DNA of 64,000 bases from Hymenobacter perfusus (GTDB lineage: Bacteria; Bacteroidota; Bacteroidia; Cytophagales; Hymenobacteraceae), in contig NZ_RWIU01000001.1 of assembly GCF_003944765.1 (NCBI RefSeq), positions 496,001 through 560,000 on the forward strand. The letters are read 5' to 3'. Within the stretch, counting starts at the first letter, position 1. Each line of letters starts with the position of its first letter. Under the pieces are notes generated by a model. The model saw only the letters and a list, made by a program, of their open reading frames with translations, was not told the DNA's origin and did no database searches. The position numbers and the translations under genes are program-made. Positions 8,422 through 17,500 of the stretch are shown piece by piece.

Positions 8422-9930
8422 TTACTGAGCCTGCCCGATGGGGTAATACGCCTTGCGGCCGTCGGGGTACACGCCTTCTACCAGCGCGCCTTCGGTTTCC
8501 TTGGCGGCTTCAAGGTAGCGTTGCACGTCCTGGGGCTTAGTCACCTTGTTTTTATCAATGCGGGTGATGATGAAGCCGTCGGCAATACCAGTTTCGCGGA
8601 AGTTGGAGTTGCGGATGCCGGTGATTTTCGCGCCGCCTTCAATATCCAGCTTGCTCTGCTCCTGCTTGCTCACGGGAGCCAGCGAAGCACCCTCGTACTT
8701 CACCACAGAAGCCACTTCCTCGCGGATGATATCGGTGGTACCGGTGGAGTTGCGCAGGGTGGCGGTGGTCGTGCGCTCCTTCTCGTCGCGCAGGTAGGTT
8801 ACCTTTATTTTGTCGCCGGGACGGAAGCGGGCCACCTGCTCCTGCAGCTGCGAGGAGGTGTTCACCTTCACCCCGTTGATTTCGGTGATGATGTCGCCTT
8901 CCTCAATGCCGGCCTGAGCGGCGGATTTACTTTTGTCTGCGCCCATTACGTACACGCCGTTCAGGGTTTTGAGCTTCTTCTCGGAAGCCAGCTGGGCATC
9001 CACTTCCCGGATCTGCACGCCCAACAAGGCCCGCTGCACCACTTTGTACTTGAGCAGATCGTCAATCACCTTGCTCACAATGGAGCTAGGCACGGCAAAC
9101 GAATAGCCCACAAACGAGCCGGTTTGCGAGGCAATGGCCGAGTTGATACCGATCAAATCACCGTTCAGGTTCACCAGCGCGCCCCCCGAGTTACCGGGGT
9201 TCACCACGGCATCCGTCTGCAGGAACGACTCCACGCCCATCCCGTCCTCGCGGCGTAGGATATTAATGTTGCGACCCTTGGCCGAGATGATACCGGCCGT
9301 TACGGTGGAGTTCAGGTTGAAGGGGTTGCCCACGGCCAGTACCCACTCGCCTACCTTCACCTGGTCGGAGTTGCCGTAGCGGATGAAGGGCAGGTTATCG
9401 GCCTCCACTTTCAGCAGGGCCAGGTCGGTATTGGGGTCCGTACCAACGAGGGTGGCTTTGTACTTGCGCTTATCGTCCATCACTACCTCAATCTTATCGG
9501 CCTTCTCGACAACGTGGTTGTTGGTCACGATGTAGCCGTTGGCGGCAATGATAACCCCCGAGCCCGAGCCCTGCTGCGGCCCCTGCTGCCGGCCCCGGCC
9601 CTGGTACTGCTCCAGCTCATCGCCAAAGAACTGGCGCAGAAACGGGTCCATCCGGGCCGCGTCGTTCTGGCTGGCCTTGGGGGCGTATTCCGTCATAACG
9701 TGCACCACGGCCGGCGTTACGGATGCCGCGGCGGCCGTAAAGTTGAGGCCTTCGGGCACGGTGTAGGTACTGCTGCGCAGCTCACTGGTGTACCGAACGT
9801 TGGGGTCAGCGGCAATAGCCTGGGGCGACAGGGCGCGCTCGGGCTCCAGCAGCTTGTACCCACCTACCGCCACGCCACCACCGAGAATGGCGGAACCGAA
9901 CAGGCCGAGCATCATTTGTTTTGCTTGCAT
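8422..9930 (-). CDS. Deg/HtrA-family periplasmic serine protease with two PDZ domains
   Basis: 502 residues from ATG 9930 (MQAKQMMLGLFGSAILGGG). The N-terminal hydrophobic segment is a signal or anchor. The trypsin-like domain carries the triad H139 (IVTNNHVVEKADK), D169 (DPNTDLALLKV) and S248 (NPGNSGGALVNLNG). PDZ1 is at about 295-395 (ALLGVQIREVDAQ, AGIEEGDIITEINGVKVNTS) and a more divergent PDZ2 follows (GIADGFIITRIDKNKVTKP). A disordered Gln/Gly stretch precedes the catalytic core. The family degrades or refolds misfolded envelope proteins. The frame is open upstream to 10161 but that segment lacks features. The nearby hsp20 gene suggests a protein-quality theme, though a terminator separates them. 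Confidence 0.95.
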   Translation of the reverse strand: MQAKQMMLGLFGSAILGGGVAVGGYKLLEPERALSPQAIAADPNVRYTSELRSSTYTVPEGLNFTAAAASVTPAVVHVMTEYAPKASQNDAARMDPFLRQFFGDELEQYQGRGRQQGPQQGSGSGVIIAANGYIVTNNHVVEKADKIEVVMDDKRKYKATLVGTDPNTDLALLKVEADNLPFIRYGNSDQVKVGEWVLAVGNPFNLNSTVTAGIISAKGRNINILRREDGMGVESFLQTDAVVNPGNSGGALVNLNGDLIGINSAIASQTGSFVGYSFAVPSSIVSKVIDDLLKYKVVQRALLGVQIREVDAQLASEKKLKTLNGVYVMGADKSKSAAQAGIEEGDIITEINGVKVNTSSQLQEQVARFRPGDKIKVTYLRDEKERTTTATLRNSTGTTDIIREEVASVVKYEGASLAPVSKQEQSKLDIEGGAKITGIRNSNFRETGIADGFIITRIDKNKVTKPQDVQRYLEAAKETEGALVEGVYPDGRKAYYPIGQAQ

Positions 9931-10164
9931 GGGTAAGAAGAAGGTGAAATGGAAAGATGTCGAGTTGAAAATACAACGGAAACGTGAACGGACAAATAGG
10001 TTTAATGGCCTTGGCGAGTTCGAAACAGCTGTTTCACGTTCTCCTAACGCCAGATACCGGGTGATTGGTGTCCGGTTGCATGGCCGTTGAAGGAGGAAAA
10101 CGGCCGGTTGGTAGATTATTCCGGTTCTCCGCTGCCAATGCCTGCTGTAAGCAACAAGCAAACC

Positions 10165-10200
10165 ACAAAAAAGGGCACCCAGTGGGGTGCCCTTTTTTGT
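10165..10200 (-). terminator. Intrinsic terminator after hsp20
   Basis: Perfect 16-bp stem ACAAAAAAGGGCACCC / GGGTGCCCTTTTTTGT with a 4-base loop AGTG, 4 bases beyond the hsp20 stop. The T-run on the minus strand fits termination of hsp20 before the protease gene. Confidence 0.9.
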
Positions 10201-10203
10201 GGT

Positions 10204-10638
10204 TTAGCGCACCTCAATCTGATGCTTCGTTACTTTTTTGCTGTCGAAGGGCAGTTGCAGGCGCAGGATACCGTTGGTTAATTCGGCCTCAATGGCCGTG
10301 ACGTCCACCGTATCGGGGAGGCGGAAACTGCGGGAGAAGCTGCCGTAGCCCGACTCCACGCGGCGGAATTTCGGGGCCTGCTCGTCGGCGGCTTCCGGGG
10401 CTTTCCGCTCGCCGCTAATGGTAAGCTGGCTGTCCTGAAAGTCAATTTTCACGTCTTCCTTCGCCACGCCGGGCAGCAGCAGGTGCAGCTCGAATCCGGC
10501 GGGGCCTTCCAGCACATCGGCCTGGGGCACGAAGGTTTTCACGGGCTCGTTGAGAGTCGGCAGCGTGTCGCGCAGCATTTCATTGAGAACTGAGTTAAAG
10601 GCGCGGGCGGGACGGTTGTTATACAGCAGAGTTGCCAT
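10204..10638 (-). CDS. Hsp20/alpha-crystallin small heat-shock protein
   Basis: 144 residues from ATG 10638 (MATLLYNNRPARAFNSVLNE). The alpha-crystallin domain covers about residues 35-130: VPQADVLEGPAGFELHLLLP, GVAKEDVKIDFQDSQLTIS, RRVESGYGSFSRSFRLPD and the conserved ELTNGILRLQLP. It is an ATP-independent holdase for unfolding cytosolic proteins. Upstream codons to 10740 are open but unlike the family N-terminus. It is monocistronic with its own terminator. A CACCA/TGGTG inverted pair lies in its leader near 10665-10685, but no clear -7 box was seen. Confidence 0.95.
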   Translation of the reverse strand: MATLLYNNRPARAFNSVLNEMLRDTLPTLNEPVKTFVPQADVLEGPAGFELHLLLPGVAKEDVKIDFQDSQLTISGERKAPEAADEQAPKFRRVESGYGSFSRSFRLPDTVDVTAIEAELTNGILRLQLPFDSKKVTKHQIEVR

Positions 10639-10847
10639 GGTTGTAAGAGAAGTTAGCGTTGAATAATCATCACCAACCATGTGGTGACACCCTTCTTCTA
10701 TAAACTCTGTACCAATCAACTTATGATGCCATATTGACATTAAACAGTGACTTGACCGTGCTGTTTTTTCACTTCACACCTTTCAAAACTAGCTTAAACA
10801 TCCCTAAACGCATTTTAACAACACCATCGCTTCACGACAATATGACA

Positions 10848-11672
10848 TTAGTACTGCGTCGGCAGCTGCCGACGTTCAGCCGAACCAGCCGACTTACCCA
10901 ACGTCAGACGCAAATCCAGACCCAGGGTTGGCTGTACGAAGCGGACGTTACCGCCCGGTATTTTCACCGTGCCATCGGCGTTGTATTGGGGCAGGGCAAT
11001 ATTGTAAGCATTCTGCCAGGCAAACCACGGGGTGAAATCGAAGCGGGACGAGAGGCGTACGCCCACTTCCCCGCGCAGCTCCGAAAAATCAAGAAACGGC
11101 TCCTTGGCTTCAAACTCATCCCGCTGAAAGCGCAGGTACGCCACCGGCTCGAAGGCTACCCGGGGCCGCAGCGCAAAGCCCGTACTACCCAGCGGAAACA
11201 CCCGGTCCACATCGAGGCGGAGGCTGGCCAGGAACCGACCGGCGTTGGTTACGTCCAGCGGCCAGTTGTAGCCCACAGCCAAGCGCTGCCGGAAATTGAC
11301 GCTACCGAACGTGTTCCAGTGCCGCCCGAATACTTCCGGCAATAAAACATGCGTGTAGCTGCTGGCGGCATACAGGGAATTGCTCTGCACGCGCTGACCG
11401 TTTATCACGGCTCCCCAGCTCCATTGCTCATTAAAAAAGTGCTCGTAGCCCAGGCGCAGCCCTTGGCCGGAAAAGAGAGGCGTTCCTTCCAGATCAGTAT
11501 CGAAATGCTGCAAGTTTACAGCCCCAAATAGGTAGTCGTTGCCACTGAGCGGCAACTCTACCTGCGCCTGGGGCTGCAACACACTAGCGCCCTTTGTGCG
11601 GCGCTGGGCCTGAGCAGAAAAGCAGGCCGTAACGACCAGTAGCGCGGATAACGAAAGAACGATGGAACGCAT
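10848..11672 (-). CDS. Exported outer-membrane beta-barrel-like protein (possibly DUF2490-like)
   Basis: 274 residues from ATG 11672 (MRSIVLSLSALLVVTACFSA with cleavage near AQAQ). The body is alternating amphipathic strands with aromatic girdle residues (YLFGAVNLQHFDTDL, LRLGYEHFFNEQWSWGAVI, FLASLRLDVDRVFPLG, FDFTPWFAWQNAYNIALPQY, LGLDLRLTLGK), which suggests a small barrel. DUF2490 is a possible family. The Cys after the hydrophobic core is not in a convincing lipobox. The same frame is open upstream to 12161 but that part overlaps the M20 gene out of frame and should not be included. Confidence 0.75.
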   Translation of the reverse strand: MRSIVLSLSALLVVTACFSAQAQRRTKGASVLQPQAQVELPLSGNDYLFGAVNLQHFDTDLEGTPLFSGQGLRLGYEHFFNEQWSWGAVINGQRVQSNSLYAASSYTHVLLPEVFGRHWNTFGSVNFRQRLAVGYNWPLDVTNAGRFLASLRLDVDRVFPLGSTGFALRPRVAFEPVAYLRFQRDEFEAKEPFLDFSELRGEVGVRLSSRFDFTPWFAWQNAYNIALPQYNADGTVKIPGGNVRFVQPTLGLDLRLTLGKSAGSAERRQLPTQY

Positions 11673-11758
11673 AGCGGAATGATGAGCCTGACAGTACGCA
11701 GGTAAAAAAAGGAAACCGGTAGCTGGGACGCTCCACCGGAGCCGCAGCATGAGTATAG

Positions 11759-12970
11759 TTAGGATGCGGCGGTGTCCTCCCTCAACTCCCGCAACGCCAG
11801 CCAAGCCATCAGGCCGGGTCCGGTTTCCAGGGCTTGGGCGTCGATGTCGAAGGTAGGCGTGTGGACGCTGGAGGTGAACCGGCCGCTGCCATCGGCGGCG
11901 GCGGTGCCCAGGCGGTAGAAGCAGGCGCTGGCGGCCTGGCTGAAGTAGGCGAAGTCCTCGGCGGCCATCCATTGGTCCAGCTCCACCACGTTGTCGCGGC
12001 CCAAGTACTCCACGGCGGCCTGCTCGGTGCGGGCCGTGAGAGCGGGCTCGTTTTCCAGGTACGGATAGCCGCGCCGGATTTCCAGCTCGCAGGTAGCGCC
12101 CATGCTCTCGGCCAGCCCCTCGCAGAGGCGGCGCAGGTGCTCGTGGGCCTCGTTGCGCCATTCCTCGTTCAGCGTCCGAAAAGTACCTTCCAGGTACACC
12201 TCGTTCGGAATGACGTTGGTGGCACCCTGGGCAATGACCTTCCCGAACGACAGCACCGACGGCAGCTTGGGGTTGGCGCGACGACTCACAATCTGCTGAG
12301 CCGCCACAATGATGTGGGCGGCCACCAGCACGGGGTCGATGTTCTGCTCGGGCATGGCGCCGTGGCCGCCCTTGCCACGCACCGTCAGGTACAGCTCGTC
12401 GGTGCTGGCCATGTAGCGGCCGGCGCGCAGGCCCACCTTGCCGGCGGGCAGGCGTGGGAATACGTGCTGGCCCAGTACACTGGCGGGCTTGGGATTTTCG
12501 AGTACGCCTTCCTGTATCATCAGCGAAGCGCCGCCGGGCAGTAGCTCCTCGCCAGGCTGAAACATGAGCTTCACCGAGCCCTCAAACTCGTCCTTCAAGG
12601 CCACCAGAATGCGGGCCACGCCCAACAGGCTGGACGTATGAACGTCATGGCCGCAGGCATGCATCACACCGGGGTTCGTGGATTTATAGGCCACCTCATT
12701 CTGCTCCGTAATGGGCAGCGCGTCCATGTCGGCACGCAGGGCCACGGTGCGCCGGTCGGGGTTGCGGCCTTCAACGAGGGCCACCACGCCGGTGCCAGCA
12801 ATGGACTGGGGCGTGAGACCCAGCTTCTGCAGCTGCTCCGTGACGAAAGCGGCCGTGTTGTGCTCCTGAAACGACAACTCCGGGTGGGCGTGCAGGTGCT
12901 GGCGCAGGGCTACAGTATCGGCGGCGGCCTCGGCGGCCAGGGTTTTGATGCGCGGTATCAGATGCAGCAT
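11759..12970 (-). CDS. M20-family metallopeptidase / amidohydrolase
   Basis: 403 residues starting MLHLIPRIKTLAAEAAADTV. M20D-type motifs are visible: RADMDALPI, C106-G-H108-D-V-H in MHACGHDVHTSSLLG, the acidic pair E141-E142 in QPGEELLPGG, H169 in GQHVFPRLPAG and a late His in SSVHTPTFDID. The dimerisation insert lies between (GGHGAMPEQNIDPVLVAAHI). The family hydrolyses N-acyl amino acids, hippurate or indole-amino-acid conjugates; a cytosolic deacylase is most likely. The substrate cannot be told from sequence. Confidence 0.93.
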   Translation of the reverse strand: MLHLIPRIKTLAAEAAADTVALRQHLHAHPELSFQEHNTAAFVTEQLQKLGLTPQSIAGTGVVALVEGRNPDRRTVALRADMDALPITEQNEVAYKSTNPGVMHACGHDVHTSSLLGVARILVALKDEFEGSVKLMFQPGEELLPGGASLMIQEGVLENPKPASVLGQHVFPRLPAGKVGLRAGRYMASTDELYLTVRGKGGHGAMPEQNIDPVLVAAHIIVAAQQIVSRRANPKLPSVLSFGKVIAQGATNVIPNEVYLEGTFRTLNEEWRNEAHEHLRRLCEGLAESMGATCELEIRRGYPYLENEPALTARTEQAAVEYLGRDNVVELDQWMAAEDFAYFSQAASACFYRLGTAAADGSGRFTSSVHTPTFDIDAQALETGPGLMAWLALRELREDTAAS

Positions 12971-13010
12971 ATGCGGAAAGGCAAACGGTTTGGGCCGGTT
13001 AGCAATTGCC

Positions 13011-13032
13011 GGCAGTCAATTGGCAGTCAATC
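13011..13032. repeat. Tandem 11-base repeat
   Basis: GGCAGTCAATT followed directly by GGCAGTCAATC, upstream of the M20 gene. No function is evident. Confidence 0.7.
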
Positions 13033-13080
13033 AGGCCGAGATACCCGCAACACTGCGCGTACCGACAGTTGCCCTCTTAG

Positions 13081-13156
13081 TAGTGAGATACGCGTAGTGA
13101 GTAGTGAGCTGTTTGGCAGTTTTTTAGTCCTCAAACGACTGATGAACAACTCACTA
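13081..13156. repeat. TAGTGAG heptamer array with inverted partner
   Basis: TAGTGAG at 13081-13087, 13095-13101 and 13102-13108, with a different 7-base word (ATACGCG) between the first two, so the 7-base phase is kept. CTCACTA at 13150-13156 is an inverted copy and allows a hairpin. It lies between the M20 gene and the end of the SPOR gene. Confidence 0.8.
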
Positions 13157-13178
13157 TTCAGTATGCACATCTTACTAC

Positions 13179-13724
13179 TCAATAAGCAGCTTTGTTGATA
13201 ACTACCTGGGCCGATTCCAGTTCGGCCTTGGGGGCCAGGGCCCGAATCCGCAGCAGGGCCTGTTCGGCGTCGAGGCGCGTGAGGTAGTCGCCCACCCAGA
13301 GGCGGAAGATGGGCTGCTTGAAGGTCAGGTAGTCGGTTTCCTCGGGGTAGCGGCTGATAACGGACCGACGAATAGCCATGGCCTGCTCCTTTTCCAGGCC
13401 CACGTAAGCCAGAATCCGGTAGCCCTGGGCATACTTCACGTTCTGGTTGGTGTAGGCCTGGTCGCGGAGGCGCTGCTCTACCTGGGCGTTGACGTGGTTA
13501 GTAGGCGGAACCACGCGGGCCGGGGTAACCGGCGCTACGGGAGTTTTCGGGGCCGAAAACGCAGGCCGGTAGCGGCTCAGATCCTCGGCCGGCACCGTCA
13601 CGGCCGCTTTACGGGTAGTATCAGGAGCGGTGGAAGCGGCCGGCGTGGCCGGGCCCGATGAGGCGCAGGCACCGAGCGAAAACAGAGCAGACAGCAGCAG
13701 CACGTTACGTAGCAGATGTTTCAT
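13179..13724 (-). CDS. SPOR-domain lipoprotein
   Basis: 181 residues starting MKHLLRNVLLLSALFSLGAC, with lipobox L-G-A-C (Cys20) followed by an Ala/Pro/Thr linker. Residues of about 100-180 form a SPOR-like fold: QGYRILAYVGLEKEQAMAIR, TFKQPIFRLWVGDYLTRLDA, EQALLRIRALAP. SPOR domains bind denuded peptidoglycan strands, so a cell-wall or division-associated lipoprotein is likely. Its start overlaps the deoC stop by 20 bases, so the two are translationally close and probably cotranscribed. Confidence 0.85.
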   Translation of the reverse strand: MKHLLRNVLLLSALFSLGACASSGPATPAASTAPDTTRKAAVTVPAEDLSRYRPAFSAPKTPVAPVTPARVVPPTNHVNAQVEQRLRDQAYTNQNVKYAQGYRILAYVGLEKEQAMAIRRSVISRYPEETDYLTFKQPIFRLWVGDYLTRLDAEQALLRIRALAPKAELESAQVVINKAAY

Positions 13725-14376
13725 GGGTAGATTCTTGCAGCAAAGTCAGACTGTTGGAGGAGCCCAGCCGGTCGGCCCCGGCCTGTACCAAAGCCAGCGC
13801 AAACGCCCGCTCCCGGATACCGCCCGAAGCCTTAATACGAATGTGCTCCGGCAACGACCGGCGCATCAGGGCAATATCAGCTACCGACGCGCCCCGGCTG
13901 GCAAACCCAGTGGACGTCTTCACGAAGTCGGCCCCGGCCTCCTCGCACAGCCGGCAAACCGTCACGATTTCGGCCTCCGTCAGCAGCGCGGTTTCAATGA
14001 TAACCTTGAGCAAAGCCCCACGCAGGTGGCACAGCTCGGCCAGCTGCCCGATTTCCTCTTCTACTTCCTCCAGCCGGCCCGCTTTCAAAGCACCCACGTT
14101 AATAACCATATCCAACTCCGTCGCGCCATCGGTCAGGGCCTGATGAGCTTCAAAGAACTTCACTTTGGCCAGCGCATACCCCAGCGGAAACCCGATGACG
14201 GTGCACACCGGTACGCCGGTACCGTGTAGCTCTTCCGTGGCCTGGCGCACGTAGCAGGGCGGCACGCACACGCTGGCAAAGCGGTACTGAGCCGCTTCCT
14301 GGCAGAGGCGGGCAATCTGCTCCGGCGTGGCGTCCGGCTTCAGCAGGGTATGGTCGATGTAGGAGGCGAGGTTCAC
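13705..14376 (-). CDS. deoC: Deoxyribose-phosphate aldolase
   Basis: 223 residues. It cleaves 2-deoxyribose-5-phosphate into glyceraldehyde-3-phosphate and acetaldehyde in deoxynucleoside catabolism. The class I aldolase residues are visible: K153 in FVKTSTGF (Schiff base), D89 in ATELDMVINVG and K182 in IKASGGIRERA. I chose GTG 14376 because it puts the first residues at the usual position (NLASYIDHTLLKPDAT) and because a perfect -7 box, TACCTTTG (14382-14389), ends 5 bases before it. The longer frame to ATG 14418 would begin inside a large inverted repeat. The downstream SPOR gene overlaps by 20 bases. Confidence 0.93.
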   Translation of the reverse strand: MNLASYIDHTLLKPDATPEQIARLCQEAAQYRFASVCVPPCYVRQATEELHGTGVPVCTVIGFPLGYALAKVKFFEAHQALTDGATELDMVINVGALKAGRLEEVEEEIGQLAELCHLRGALLKVIIETALLTEAEIVTVCRLCEEAGADFVKTSTGFASRGASVADIALMRRSLPEHIRIKASGGIRERAFALALVQAGADRLGSSNSLTLLQESTHETSAT

Positions 14377-14381
14377 AGGCA

Positions 14382-14389
14382 CAAAGGTA
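14382..14389 (-). promoter_or_regulatory. Bacteroidota-type -7 promoter box of deoC
   Basis: TACCTTTG on the gene strand matches TAnnTTTG. Only 5 bases separate it from the GTG start, so the transcript would be leaderless or nearly so. No TTG was identified at -33. Confidence 0.65.
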
Positions 14390-14392
14390 CGA

Positions 14393-14498
14393 GTAGCGCG
14401 CAGCTCTGCTTCGCGCACGAGCGAAGCGAGTAACGGGCGTATGGCTCACACGCGTAGGAACTCGCTTCGCTCGTGCGCGAAGCGGAGCTGCGCGCTAC
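14393..14498. repeat. Large inverted repeat, 38-base arms
   Basis: Arms 14393-14430 and 14461-14498 match 37 of 38 positions as reverse complements, with a 30-base spacer. The outer ends are GTAGCGCG and CGCGCTAC. It lies between deoC and secA, just upstream of the deoC promoter box. A smaller element at 23504-23545 shares its ends and a GAAGC/GCTTC core. Confidence 0.9.
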
Positions 14499-14532
14499 AA
14501 AAAACCGCCCCGGCGTTGCGGCCGGGGCGGTT
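14499..14532 (-). terminator. Intrinsic terminator of secA
   Basis: Perfect stem AACCGCCCCGGC / GCCGGGGCGGTT with a 6-base loop and a T-run on the minus strand, 57 bases after the secA stop. Confidence 0.88.
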
Positions 14533-14589
14533 GGACAGGTAGTCTACAAAATCTGAAAAATCTACGAAAAATCCGTGTAATCAGTGGTC

Positions 14590-17500
14590 TTAGTCGATTA
14601 GCACGGCCCGGTCGTTGAGCAGGTCGTCTTCCACCGATTTGAATTTCACGTCGCGCACGATGCGGCCGTCCATGTACTGAACGCTCACCTTATCGTTGCG
14701 GTTGGCTACTTTCTGCGACTTGGCGGGCTGCTGCTTTTCCAGCACGTCCGTCATGGCGCCGTCCTGCTCCAGGTCCTCGGGGCCGGCCCCCAGAGACACG
14801 GAGGAAACCTCCTTCTCGGCTTTCAGGCGGGGCTGGGGCGGGGCTACGGGCAGCTCATCCTCGGTGAAGTACTCGGGCTCGTCGTAGCTGCCGTCCTGGC
14901 TGGCCTGCATGGGCACGTCGGCGCGGAACAGGAACTGGATGGTGTCCTCATTCACCTTGCTGATCATCTGCTTGAACAGTTCGAACGACTCGAACTTATA
15001 CACCAGCAGCGGGTCTTTCTGCTCGTACACGGCGTTCTGCACCACCTGCTTCAGGTCGTCCATGGCGCGCAGGTGCTTGGTCCAGGCCTCGTCGATAACC
15101 GACAGCACGACTACCTTTTCCATGCCCCGGATGATTTCCTGGCCCTGCGTGGCCTGGGAGCGGCGCAGGTTGGCCACGGCCTGAATCTGCTTACGGCCGT
15201 CGGTGAACGGAATGGCAATGTTCTCGTAGGGCGCGTTCTGGCTAAGCAGGTCGGTGATGAGCGGCATGGCGTTGCTGCCGATGAACTCGTTCTTGCTCTG
15301 GTAGTAGCCCAGCGTCTCGTCGTAGAGCTTCTGGGTGAGCGGCCCGGCGGCCATACCGGCCAGATCCTGGGCCGTCAGGTGCGTATCGTAGCCGAACACG
15401 CGGATGATGGCCAGCTTGAAATCCTCGAAGTCGTTGTTGCCTTTGTGGCCCACCACGATGTCCTCACAAACGTCGTAGATCATGTTCCAGATGTCCAGCT
15501 CCAGCCGCTCGCCGTGCAAAGCGTTACGGCGACGCTTGTACACCACTTCGCGCTGAGCGTTCATCACGTCATCGTACTCCAGCAGGCGCTTGCGGATGCC
15601 GAAGTTGTTTTCCTCCACCTTCTTCTGAGCGCGCTCAATCGAGGACGTAATCATGGAGTGTTGAATCACCTCGCCTTCCTCCAGACCCATGCGGTCCATG
15701 AGTTTGGCAATGCGGTCGGAGCCGAACAGGCGCATCAGGTTATCTTCCAGGCTCACGAAGAACTGCGAAGAGCCCGGGTCGCCCTGGCGGCCGGCGCGGC
15801 CCCGCAGCTGGCGGTCAACCCGGCGCGACTCGTGCCGCTCGGTGCCGATGATGGCCAGGCCGCCCGATTCCTTGGAGGTTTCCTTCAGCTTGATGTCGGT
15901 ACCACGGCCGGCCATGTTGGTGGCAATGGTCACGGTGCCGGGGTAGCCGGCGGCGGCCACAATTTCGGCTTCGCGCTGGTTCTGCTTGGCGTTGAGCACC
16001 TGGTGCGGAATGCCTTTGAACTTGAGCATCCGGCTTACCAGCTCCGAAATTTCCACTGAGGTAGTACCTACCAGCACGGGGCGGCCGGCCTGCACCAAAG
16101 TCTGAATTTCGTCGGCTACGGCGTTATACTTCTCGCGTACCGTCTTGTAGACTTTGTCGTGCTCGTCTTTGCGGGCAATGCCGCGGTTGGTGGGAATTAC
16201 CACCACGTCGAGCTTATAGATTTCCCAGAACTCGCCGGCCTCAGTTTCGGCCGTACCCGTCATGCCGCCCAGCTTGTGGTACATGCGGAAGTAGTTCTGC
16301 AGCGTCACGGTGGCGTAGGTCTGCGTGGCGTCTTCCACGCGCACGTTTTCCTTGGCCTCAATGGCCTGGTGCAGGCCATCGGAGTAGCGCCGACCTTCCA
16401 TTACGCGGCCGGTCTGCTCATCCACAATTTTCACCTTGCCGTCGTCGGTGAGGATGTACTGGTCATCTTTCTCGAACAGGGTGTAGGCTTTCAGCAGCTG
16501 GTTGATGGTGTGGATGCGCTCCGACTTCACCTGGAAGTCGTCCATCACCTTTTCCTTGGTGTGCAGCTTTTCCTCGCCGGTCAGCGCCTCGTTCTTCTCG
16601 ATGTTGGCCAGCTCCGAGCCGATATCGGGCATGATGAAGAAGCTGTGGTCTTCGCCCTCGCCGGTAATCAGATCAACGCCTTTCTCGGTCAGCTCAATTT
16701 GGTTATTTTTCTCGTCGATGGTGAAGAACAGCGGCTCATCGGCCTTGGGCATCTGGCGCTGGTTGTCCTGGAGGTAGTAGTTCTCGGTTTTCTGGAGCAC
16801 GGCGCGCATGCCGGTTTCCGAGAGAAACTTGATGAGCGGTTTGCTCTTGGGCAGGCCGCGGTGGGCGCGGAACAGCATCAGGCCGCCTTCCCCTTCCTTG
16901 GGACCGTCTTTGCCTTCCTTGATGAGCTTGCGGGCCTCCACCAAGTAGTTCTGCACCTGCTTTTTCTGGGCTTCCACCAGCTTCTGAATGCGGGGCTTGA
17001 GCTGGTAGAACTCGTGCACATCACCGCGCGGCACGGGGCCCGAGATGATGAGCGGCGTCCGGGCATCGTCAATCAGCACGGAGTCCACTTCGTCGACCAT
17101 GGCGTAGTGGTGCTTGCGCTGCACCAGCTCCTCGGGGTCGCGCGCCATGTTGTCGCGCAGGTAGTCGAAGCCGAATTCGTTGTTGGTGCCGTACGTAATG
17201 TCCGACAGGTAGGCCTTGCGGCGGGCGTCGGTGTTGGGCTGGTGTTTGTCGATGCAGTCCACGGTAATACCGTGGAACTCGAACAGCGGCGCATTCCACT
17301 CCGAGTCACGCTTGGCCAGGTAGTCGTTCACCGTTACCAGATGTACGCCGCGCTTGGCCAGCGAGTTCAGGAAAGCCGGCAGGGTCGAAACCAGGGTTTT
17401 GCCCTCGCCCGTGGCCATTTCCGAAATCTTGCCCTGGTGCAGCACCACGCCGCCGATAATCTGCACGTCGTAGTGAATCATGTCCCAGGTGACCTCGGCC

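Noticed and set aside
11673..12161. N-terminal extension of the beta-barrel gene into the M20 gene
   Set aside because: It overlaps M20 coding sequence in another frame; a signal peptide starts at 11672.
14393..14498. Insertion sequence end or attachment site
   Set aside because: No transposase or integrase gene nearby and no target-site duplication seen; treated as a palindromic repeat.
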